A DNA stretch of 64,000 nt from Caldilineaceae bacterium. Its GTDB lineage: Bacteria > Chloroflexota > Anaerolineae > Caldilineales > Caldilineaceae. Below, in pieces: positions 16,666 to 23,674 of this stretch (positions are counted from its first letter, which is position 1; each line of letters starts with the position of its first letter). The DNA lies in assembly GCA_022842065.1 (NCBI GenBank), contig JALHQH010000007.1, positions 304,125 to 368,124 on the forward strand, given 5' to 3'. The notes beneath the pieces were generated by a model. The model did not search any database and was not told where the DNA came from. It saw only the letters and a list, made by a program, of their open reading frames with translations. A program made the translations under genes and the position numbers.

Positions 16666-17688
16666 ATGACTAACTTGATTGTTGTCCACCCCACCTTTGA
16701 AAGCCACTGGCCCTTTATCGCCGATGATCTTGCGGCTGGCTTGGCGACCCTAGGCGAGACTAAATTGCTGCGGCTGGCAAAAGATGAAAAACGTGCGCTT
16801 GGTGAAGTTGTCACCGCTGGCACCAACGTCACCCGCCTGATTGCCCTGGGCGTCGGGCTGACCGTCCCTTGCCTAACCCATTTCCCCCACTTGCGCGAGT
16901 TGGCCTGTTGTCCAGCCTATGGGCGCGCTCAATTCGACGCTGCGCTCACGGCTGAACTCGACCAGCGTGGGATCACCGCCTATCACCAGCAGAGTGAAGG
17001 CTTCTGGGGGCAGTCGGTCGCCGAGTTTGCCTTAGCGCTCACCCTCTGCGCCTTGCGCCAGATTCCGCAGAACTATCACGCTATGTTGACCGACCACGAA
17101 GCTTGGCAGCGCTATCAGACCAGCCGCAACCAGGGGCCAGGCACCTTGGGCGCGCAATTCAGCGATGATCTGCGCTTTACCAGTGGTACCATTGCCGGCA
17201 AACGGGTGCGCATTGTCGGGGCCGGCAACATCGGTAGCCGCTACGCCAGTTTTGTCCACATGTTGGGGGCCGAGGTAGCCACCTGGGATCCCTTTGCCAG
17301 CGAGCCGGGCTTTCACCGCGCCGGCAGCCGTCGCGAACACCACCTGACGCGGCTGGTGCAGGATGCCGAAATCTTTGCGCCGATGGTGCCGTTGACCGAC
17401 AGCACGCGGGGTGTTGTCACCGCCGCGCACATCGACGCGCTGCCCACAGGCTGCCTGGTCATCCTGGCGACGCGTGCCAACATCTGCGACATGCCCGCGC
17501 TGCGCCGCCGCGTGCTCGCCGACGAGCTGGCCCTGGCCGCCGATGTCTTTGATGTGGAGCCGCTGCCGCTGGATGATCCACTACTGGGGCGGCATAATGT
17601 GGTCCACACCCCGCATTTGGCTGGGCGCACCAGGGATTCTAACCGCCAGTGGGCGGCAGCATTGTTGGCGCAGTTCCAACCGGTTTAG
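16666..17688 (+). CDS. D-isomer 2-hydroxyacid dehydrogenase family protein
   Basis: 340 residues. The NAD-binding domain contains VRIVGAGNIGSRYASFVHMLGAEVATWDPFA (about 180-210). Conserved catalytic-region blocks are VILATRANICDMPALR (Arg) and FDVEPLPLDDPLL, followed by HTPHLAGRTRDS (His). The usual NTARG is replaced by TRANICD. Reduces or oxidises D-2-hydroxy acids or related 2-keto acids; substrate unknown. Second gene of a pair with the aldo/keto reductase. Confidence 0.88.
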   Translation: MTNLIVVHPTFESHWPFIADDLAAGLATLGETKLLRLAKDEKRALGEVVTAGTNVTRLIALGVGLTVPCLTHFPHLRELACCPAYGRAQFDAALTAELDQRGITAYHQQSEGFWGQSVAEFALALTLCALRQIPQNYHAMLTDHEAWQRYQTSRNQGPGTLGAQFSDDLRFTSGTIAGKRVRIVGAGNIGSRYASFVHMLGAEVATWDPFASEPGFHRAGSRREHHLTRLVQDAEIFAPMVPLTDSTRGVVTAAHIDALPTGCLVILATRANICDMPALRRRVLADELALAADVFDVEPLPLDDPLLGRHNVVHTPHLAGRTRDSNRQWAAALLAQFQPV

Positions 17689-17782
17689 CTAAAATTTTTG
17701 GCGATAAGGTGGCGGAATTGGATCATTTCTACTATTATTATTGCCCAATTTGTCTTTGATAAGGAGAGACACACATTCACAT

Positions 17783-17870
17783 AGGATTTGCGTACCGGCG
17801 CAGTGACTGGGACGGGCGGGCAGCAACAAGGAACGGCCCATGCCAGTCACTGCGCCGGTACGCAAATCCT
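17783..17870. repeat. Perfect 28-bp-arm hairpin with 32-nt loop
   Basis: Arms 17783-17810 and 17843-17870 are perfectly complementary. It sits between the dehydrogenase and the YbaY-like lipoprotein gene, 20 bp before the latter's ribosome site. The arm segment GGCGCAGTGACTGG resembles the hairpin at 50451-50527. Confidence 0.85.
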
Positions 17871-17903
17871 GCGACAACAAACCCGACATTGAGGAGTAAA
17901 ATC

Positions 17904-18797
17904 ATGAATCTGACGACAACCAGATGTCACCGTTGCGATTGGCACTTGGGGCTCGCCCTGAGCCTGATCCTATTGCTAGCTGCCTGCGCACCCACCACCG
18001 CGCCGGCGGCCCCCAGCCCAACCGACACAGCGATCGCCCCGGCAGTCGAAGCGGAAGTGCCGATCACTGAGACCACCGAACTGACTGAGAGCGCTGGGCT
18101 GACTGAAAGTGCAGCCATGACCGACACAGCAAACGTAACTGACACGACAACGGTGCCGGACGCGCAGGTCGAGCTTTCCGCCGCTGAGCCAGCTATCGTC
18201 ACCGCGGCCATCGAACTTGTCGCGAGCGAAAGTGGCGTCGCTGCCGCCGAATTAACGCTGCTTGATCTGCAAGCGGTTGACTGGCCAGACTCCAGCCTGG
18301 GCTGCCCACAGCCGGAGACAATGTATATGCAGGTGATCACGCCAGGTTATCAACTGACATTACAAGATGCGAATGGCACGCCCTATGCGGTTCACACGGG
18401 CAGTGAGCCGAGTAGCCAAATGGTCTTTTGCCAAGCACCAGCCGGGATTGGTGCCACCGAACGCTCCGGCGTTTTCACGGGCACCGTCACCTATCTACAG
18501 CGGATTGCGCTGCCCGCCGGCAGTGTGATTAACGTCGAGTTACAGGACGTTTCGCGCGCCGATGCCGTGGCCGAGGTCCTTGCCACGCAGACGATTACCA
18601 CCGCTGGGGAAAATGTACCGATTCCTTTTGAACTTACCTACGACCCTAGCCAAATCGACCAGCGCTTCACCTATGCAGTGCGCGCACAAATCATGGTGGA
18701 TGGGGCCTTGCGTTGGACCACTACCACGCAATACCCAGTGTTGACCAACGGTAACCCAACCAGCGGCGTCGAAGTGGTCGTCATGCCGGTGCAGTAA
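17904..18797 (+). CDS. Lipoprotein with YbaY-like domain
   Basis: 297 residues from ATG 17904 (GAGGAG at 17891-17896). Lipoprotein signal LSLILLLAACAPT; then a Thr/Ala-rich acidic spacer (about 30-85); a middle domain with VDWPDSSLGCPQPE and TLQDANGTPYAVHTG, common in Chloroflexota lipoproteins; and a C-terminal YbaY-like domain (about 190-297: VTYLQRIALPAGSVINVELQD, IPFELTYDPSQID, MVDGALRWTT). Function of the family is unknown. Located outside the cytoplasmic membrane. Confidence 0.85.
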   Translation: MNLTTTRCHRCDWHLGLALSLILLLAACAPTTAPAAPSPTDTAIAPAVEAEVPITETTELTESAGLTESAAMTDTANVTDTTTVPDAQVELSAAEPAIVTAAIELVASESGVAAAELTLLDLQAVDWPDSSLGCPQPETMYMQVITPGYQLTLQDANGTPYAVHTGSEPSSQMVFCQAPAGIGATERSGVFTGTVTYLQRIALPAGSVINVELQDVSRADAVAEVLATQTITTAGENVPIPFELTYDPSQIDQRFTYAVRAQIMVDGALRWTTTTQYPVLTNGNPTSGVEVVVMPVQ

Positions 18798-18893
18798 GGC
18801 AGCGTTGCCCAAAAACAATAGGGCGCAGCCGCAGCAATCTCCACGAAGCGCATCGCACCCTCCAAGTCTAGCAGTAATCCTTCAAACATAACT

Positions 18894-18944
18894 TTAGCCA
18901 CAGAGCAGCTAAAGCGCGGCGCGCTTTAGCTGCTCTGTGGCTAA
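18894..18944. repeat. Perfect 24-bp-arm hairpin
   Basis: Arms 18894-18917 and 18921-18944 are perfectly complementary with a 3-nt loop, about 100 bp after the lipoprotein stop. The outer sequence TTAGCCACAGAG is shared with the repeat at 21486-21574. May act as a transcript end, although no T-run follows. Confidence 0.85.
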
Positions 18945-19055
18945 TTACCCCATCCCACATTCCTTTTCTCTCCGCAATCCACCGCTTTCCCTACGTTTGT
19001 TCGCGCGGCGCGCGCACATCGCCACCCGCCACCTATAGTGTCATATTTACACCCC

Positions 19056-19129
19056 TTGCGCAATCGGCACGCTTATGGTATTCTGTTGTTCGTGTACAAG
19101 ATACACTTTCGTTCGTGTATCTTGTACAC
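19056..19129 (+). promoter_or_regulatory. nadCAB promoter with tandem palindromic operator
   Basis: TTGCGC (19056-19061), 17-bp spacer, TATTCT (19079-19084). Starting 7 bp after the -10, GTGTACAAGATACAC (19092-19106) and its exact inverse GTGTATCTTGTACAC (19115-19129) lie 8 bp apart. Each copy is itself a palindrome of form GTGTA-N5-TACAC. Position over the start site indicates repression, presumably by a NAD- or niacin-responsive regulator; none is encoded in the window. Confidence 0.65.
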
Positions 19130-19209
19130 TTCATTAGTGGAGGTAAGTACAGCTTGCTCCCCAAGAGCAGCGCCGAGCGGTTGGATCCGCTAGAGAGCAG
19201 AGAAAGTCA

Positions 19210-20088
19210 ATGATCAGTCAAATATGGCGCGCACAAGTCGATGAGGTCATCGAACGGGCGTTGGCCGAAGATGTGGGTGATGGCGATATCACCACGGCAG
19301 CAACAGTGCCAGTCGCGACAACGTATCGGGGCCGGCTGGTGGCCAAAGCCGATGGTATCGTGGCCGGGTTGGAGATCGCACAGCGTACCTTTGAATTAGT
19401 GGCACAACGGCAAGGTAGTGAGTTGCCGATTGAATTTTGCACCATGGTGCAGGATGGGGACGTGGTGGCGCGTGGCACCGTCTTCGCCACCCTACACGGG
19501 CCGGGCCGGGTACTTTTAACCGCTGAACGCACCGCGCTCAATTTTTTGCAGCGCATGTCCGGCATTGCCACATTGACCGCGCGTTATGTCGCGGCCGTGG
19601 CCGGCACCAAGGCCCAAATTCTCGACACCCGCAAAACCGTGCCCGGCTTGCGGCTGCTCGACAAAGCCGCCGTGAAAATGGGCGGTGGCGTCAACCATCG
19701 CATTGGGCTCTATGACATGGTGCTGATCAAGGAGAATCACATTGCCGCAGCCGGCGGGATTCGCGCCGCCGTCGAACGGGTGCGGGCGCAGGATAACCAA
19801 CAGCGGGCCATCGAAGTCGAAGTGCAAACCTTGGCCGAACTCAAAGAAGTCTTAACGCTTAACGTCGATCAAATTATGCTCGACAACATGAACCTGCAAC
19901 AGATGGCCGAGGCCGTCAACCTGGTCAACGGGCGCGTCCCGTTGGAGGCCTCCGGCAATGTCTCGCTGGAAACCGTCGCCCAGATCGCAGCCACCGGCGT
20001 TGACTACATCTCCGTGGGCAAACTTACCCATTCGGTTGAAGCCTTTGACATCAGCTTTTTGTTGAATGCGGCAGAGGAAGTCAATTAG
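19210..20088 (+). CDS. nadC: Nicotinate-nucleotide pyrophosphorylase (quinolinate phosphoribosyltransferase)
   Basis: 292 residues. Converts quinolinate and PRPP to nicotinate mononucleotide. Conserved EDVGDGDITTAA at the N-terminus, TERTALNFLQRMSGIATLT, the substrate-binding ILDTRKTVPGLRLLDKAAVKMGGGVNHR, LIKENHI, EVEVQTL and VDQIMLDNM, and GVDYISVGKLTHS at the end. First gene of nadC-nadA-nadB, downstream of the operator. Confidence 0.97.
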   Translation: MISQIWRAQVDEVIERALAEDVGDGDITTAATVPVATTYRGRLVAKADGIVAGLEIAQRTFELVAQRQGSELPIEFCTMVQDGDVVARGTVFATLHGPGRVLLTAERTALNFLQRMSGIATLTARYVAAVAGTKAQILDTRKTVPGLRLLDKAAVKMGGGVNHRIGLYDMVLIKENHIAAAGGIRAAVERVRAQDNQQRAIEVEVQTLAELKEVLTLNVDQIMLDNMNLQQMAEAVNLVNGRVPLEASGNVSLETVAQIAATGVDYISVGKLTHSVEAFDISFLLNAAEEVN

Positions 20089-20146
20089 TCGTTTGGTCAG
20101 TATTGTCAGTCGTCCGTCGTTTACCGAATCAAGAGGAAGAACAAGC

Positions 20147-21247
20147 ATGTCCGCCATTCAAGCCGCATCGGTGCGGGAAACGTATGAATTGATGAAAGCC
20201 AAGTTGCACAAGGTGGTGCCTGATGTCGAATTGGTGCTCAAAGCTGAGCTAGTCTATGAGATCAATCGGCTGAAGGTCGAGAAGGATGCGATCATCCTGG
20301 GCCATAACTATATGGAGCCGGCGCTCTTTCACACGATTCCCGATTTTGTCGGCGATTCGTTGGCGCTGAGTCGCATGGCCGCGCAGACCGAGAAGTCGAT
20401 CATCATCTTCTGTGGTGTCGAGTTTATGGCCGAAACCGCCAAGATTCTCAACCCAGAGAAGACGGTGCTGCTCCCCGCCGCGCACGCCGGCTGTTCGCTG
20501 GCCAGCAGCATCACCGCGGCTGATGTACGCGCCCTCAAAGAGAAATTCCCTGGCGTCCCGGTGGTGACCTATGTCAACACCTATGCCGATGTCAAGGCCG
20601 AATGTGATATCTGCTGCACCTCGGGCAATGCCGTGGCGGTGGTAGAATCGCTCAACAGCGACACCATCATCTTTGTCCCCGATGAGTATCTGGCGCGCAA
20701 TGTCGCCGCGGAGACGGGCAAACGGATCATTGTGCCGGAGATCAAACCGCAGGGCAAACAGAATGGTATGCATAATGACACAGCGGGGCAGAGCACGGTC
20801 ATCGATTTTCACGAAGATGGGGCCTTCGATTTTGTCGGCTGGCCCGGCCACTGTGAAGTGCATGAAAAGTTCACCGTGCAGGATATCGAAGCGGTACGGG
20901 CGCAATTCCCCTTGGTTGAAATTCTGGCCCATCCGGAATGCAGCCCAGAAGTGGTCGCCAAGTCTGATTTTTCCGGCAGCACCACCGCGCTGATCCGCCG
21001 CGTCGAAACGAGCAACGCGCCCCAATTTTTGTTGCTCACCGAATGTGCCATGGGCGATAACATTATCGCCGCCAACCCCGAGAAAGAGATGTTACGCCTG
21101 TGTAGTGTGCGCTGCCCGCACATGAACCAGATCACGCTGGAAGATACGCTCAACGCGCTACGCTACAACCGTTACGAGATCGATGTCCCCGAACCGATCC
21201 GCACCCGTGCGCGCCGGTCGGTGGAACGCATGATCGCGATTGGCTAA
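20147..21247 (+). CDS. nadA: Quinolinate synthase
   Basis: 366 residues from ATG 20147 with AGAGGAAG upstream; an upstream in-frame start at 20066 overlaps nadC and lacks conservation. Condenses iminoaspartate with dihydroxyacetone phosphate using a [4Fe-4S] cluster. Seen: ILGHNYMEPALF, FCGVEFMAETAKIL, HAGCSLASS (cluster Cys), VVTYVNTYADVKAECDICCTSGNA, GHCEVHE, HPECSPEV (cluster Cys), TECAMGDNI and VRCPHMNQITLE (cluster Cys). Long-form NadA. Confidence 0.97.
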   Translation: MSAIQAASVRETYELMKAKLHKVVPDVELVLKAELVYEINRLKVEKDAIILGHNYMEPALFHTIPDFVGDSLALSRMAAQTEKSIIIFCGVEFMAETAKILNPEKTVLLPAAHAGCSLASSITAADVRALKEKFPGVPVVTYVNTYADVKAECDICCTSGNAVAVVESLNSDTIIFVPDEYLARNVAAETGKRIIVPEIKPQGKQNGMHNDTAGQSTVIDFHEDGAFDFVGWPGHCEVHEKFTVQDIEAVRAQFPLVEILAHPECSPEVVAKSDFSGSTTALIRRVETSNAPQFLLLTECAMGDNIIAANPEKEMLRLCSVRCPHMNQITLEDTLNALRYNRYEIDVPEPIRTRARRSVERMIAIG

Positions 21248-21262
21248 GTAAGGAGCTAAATA

Positions 21263-21397
21263 CACTGTAAACTAAGTAACCCGAGATTTTCGTAGGGGCA
21301 TGGAGTGTGGCGAGACCAATGCGCCGTAGGGTCACCAATTTGCTGCGCCACACTGCGTGCCCATCGTTCAAAATACCAGATTACTTAGTTTACAGTG
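21263..21397. mobile_element. MITE-like element with 17-bp terminal inverted repeats
   Basis: CACTGTAAACTAAGTAA at 21263-21279 is perfectly inverted at 21381-21397, giving a 135-bp unit. Inside is a 71-bp structured core (21292-21362) that recurs at 49260-49330. CTAAAT occurs just outside both ends (21256-21261 and 21400-21405) and may be a target duplication, though offset by 1-2 bp. It lies between nadA and nadB and encodes nothing. Confidence 0.5.
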
Positions 21398-21485
21398 CAC
21401 TAAATCGTGTAGTACAGAGTAGGATGCGGCGGAAGATGCGCAGCGTAGTCTTTCGCGCTGGGATGATATAAAATAGGGTATAAGC

Positions 21486-21574
21486 TTTAGCCACAGAGGA
21501 CACAGAGACGACAGAGACCACAGAGGGGACGATTCGCTCTCTGGCCTCCGTTTCCGCTGTGGTCTCTGTGGCTC
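21486..21574. repeat. SMR element, CCACAGAGGA units
   Basis: TTAGCCACAGAGGACACAGAGAC and GACCACAGAG on the left are answered by CTCTGG, CTGTGGTCTCTGTGGCT on the right, around a 20-bp centre. Upstream of nadB, inside the nad transcript. Confidence 0.8.
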
Positions 21575-21622
21575 AATGCGTAAACCCAACCCTAACAATT
21601 CAGCGTAACAGGAGGCACCACC

Positions 21623-23209
21623 ATGGCCCAATTTTCCTTGCAAGGCGATCTACTCGAAACCGAGGTGCTGATCCTCGGCAGCGGGATTGCCGGCTGCACC
21701 ACCGCGCTCAGCCTGGCCGATGCCGGCGTTGCGGTGACCGTCGTCACGAGGGCGCGGGCACCGGAGGATACGAATACCTATTGGGCGCAAGGGGGCATCA
21801 TCTATGCCGGGGTCGATGACAGCCCCGCCAAGTTGGCGACCGATGTGCTGGCGGCGGGGGCGCACCACGCCCATGCCCCCGCGGTCGAAGTACTCGCCAC
21901 CGATGGGCCATCGGCGGTGCGCCGGATTCTGCTCGAACGGGTGGGGGTCGCCTTTGATCGCAACCCCGATGGCAGCCTCTCCTTGGCGCTGGAAGGGGGC
22001 CACACCATCCCACGCATTATCCACGCCGCCGATGCCACGGGTAAGGCAATTCAACTGGCGCTGCTCAATGCCCTGCGCGCGCATCCCAACATCTGCCTGC
22101 TCACCCAACATACCGCGATTGACCTGCTGACGCCGGCGCACCACTCGCAAAACCGCTTGACCGTCTATGCGCCCCAATCGTGTGTCGGGGCCTATCTCTT
22201 CGACCAGCAAGGGCAACGGGTGATCCGCTGCCTGGCCAAGAAGACGGTCATCGCCACCGGCGGGGTTGGCCAGATCTACCTGCGCACCACCAACCCAGTC
22301 GGCTCGCGTGGCGATGGGGTGGCGATGGCCAATCGGGCTGGGGTGCGGATCATCAACGCCGAGTTTGTGCAATTTCACCCCACCGCGTTCTATCAGGATG
22401 GCGCACCGAGTTTTCTGATCACCGAGGCGGTGCGCGGGGCCGGGGCGCGCATTGTGGATCGCCACGGCACCCCCTTTATGCACAAATATGATACCCAATG
22501 GGGCGATCTGGCCCCGCGCGATGTGGTCGCGCGCAGCGTTCACCGCGAAATGTTGCGCAACGATCTCACCCACGTCTATCTTGACCTGCACTCCTACGTG
22601 TCCCAGGAGGAAATCTGCAACCACTTTCCCACAATCAGCGAACGTTGTCTGCAATATGGTGTGGATATTACCAAAGAGTTGGTGCCGATTGTCCCCGCGG
22701 CCCACTACTTCTGTGGCGGCATCTGGGTTGACGCGCATGGCCTGACCAACCACCAACATCTCTACGCCGTTGGCGAAGTAGCCTGTACCGGCATTCACGG
22801 CGCCAACCGCCTGGCCAGCACCTCGCTGTTAGAGGGCCTGGTCTGGGGCGAGCGCGCCGCCCAGCACATCGGGCAGACGTTGGCCGGCACCCCCCCGCCC
22901 CCCGCCGCCGAGATCCCGCCCTGGGACGACGACGGCACCGAGGAGGCCGACCCCACGCTGATCAGCCAGGATATGCTCTCGATCCAACAGTTGATGTGGA
23001 ATTACGTGGGGCTGGTGCGCACCACCGCCCGCCTCGCCCGCGCCCGCCGCGACCTGGGGCGCTTGGAACTGGAGATCGAACAGTTCTACCGCACCACCCG
23101 CCTCAGCGACGAGTTGCTCGGCCTCCGCAACGCCGCCCGCACCGCCCTGGTGGTCACCAAAGCCGCACGGCGCAATAAGGAGAGCATGGGTTGTCACTGG
23201 CGGGAGTAG
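21623..23209 (+). CDS. nadB: L-aspartate oxidase
   Basis: 528 residues from ATG 21623 with AGGAGG upstream. FAD enzyme making iminoaspartate for NadA. N-terminal EVLILGSGIAGCTTALSLADAG; DTNTYWAQGGIIYA; ATGGVGQIY; EFVQFHPTAF; LITEAVRGAGARIVD; RDVVARSVHRE; CGGIWVDAHGLTN; GANRLASTSLLEGLVWG; C-terminal helical domain with a final MGCHWRE where typical members read GAHYRxD. Completes the three-gene nad cluster, separated from nadA by 375 bp of repeats. Confidence 0.96.
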   Translation: MAQFSLQGDLLETEVLILGSGIAGCTTALSLADAGVAVTVVTRARAPEDTNTYWAQGGIIYAGVDDSPAKLATDVLAAGAHHAHAPAVEVLATDGPSAVRRILLERVGVAFDRNPDGSLSLALEGGHTIPRIIHAADATGKAIQLALLNALRAHPNICLLTQHTAIDLLTPAHHSQNRLTVYAPQSCVGAYLFDQQGQRVIRCLAKKTVIATGGVGQIYLRTTNPVGSRGDGVAMANRAGVRIINAEFVQFHPTAFYQDGAPSFLITEAVRGAGARIVDRHGTPFMHKYDTQWGDLAPRDVVARSVHREMLRNDLTHVYLDLHSYVSQEEICNHFPTISERCLQYGVDITKELVPIVPAAHYFCGGIWVDAHGLTNHQHLYAVGEVACTGIHGANRLASTSLLEGLVWGERAAQHIGQTLAGTPPPPAAEIPPWDDDGTEEADPTLISQDMLSIQQLMWNYVGLVRTTARLARARRDLGRLELEIEQFYRTTRLSDELLGLRNAARTALVVTKAARRNKESMGCHWRE

Positions 23210-23271
23210 GGATAGAACGGAAGCTGATATAACCTCTGCTAACGAGAAGTTTAAAGAGGAAACGCGAGTTT

Positions 23272-23436
23272 TCTACCGCAAAGGGCGCAAAGATCGCAAA
23301 GGATTCGCAAAGAAAAATAAGAATGTCTTCGCGAGCTTGCCAATGGGGACTGGTTCTTCTACCATCAAGGGTGCGAGGGGTTTGCTTTGGGTTTGCTTTG
23401 CGAGCTTAGTGCTCTTTGCGGTAGAAAGCTTTTGGT
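23272..23436. repeat. SMR element, CGCAAAG-type units
   Basis: TTCTACCGCAAAGGGCGCAAAGATCGCAAAG on the left is answered at 23388-23430 by GGGTTTGCTTTGCGAGC and GCTCTTTGCGGTAGAA. The gap 23210-23674 otherwise has no convincing gene. First of a series with this unit spanning the defence island. Confidence 0.85.
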
Positions 23437-23674
23437 TCTGGCTCACCTGCCTCAATTGACGGTCCATGCCATTATGTGTATACTGTGCGTAATCAGTTGT
23501 TAAGTTCCTGATCCTGCTTTCCATGGTCTCACTCAAGTTGTCTGCGCTTGCCACAGGTTGCGCTACCACATGTAGTACCATACCTTGTCACCCTCTCTGT
23601 GCCACTGAATCGCCAGCTACAGCGACAATTGATGACTGGATGACGGCTCGATCAGCTTACCCCGATCAGAATGG

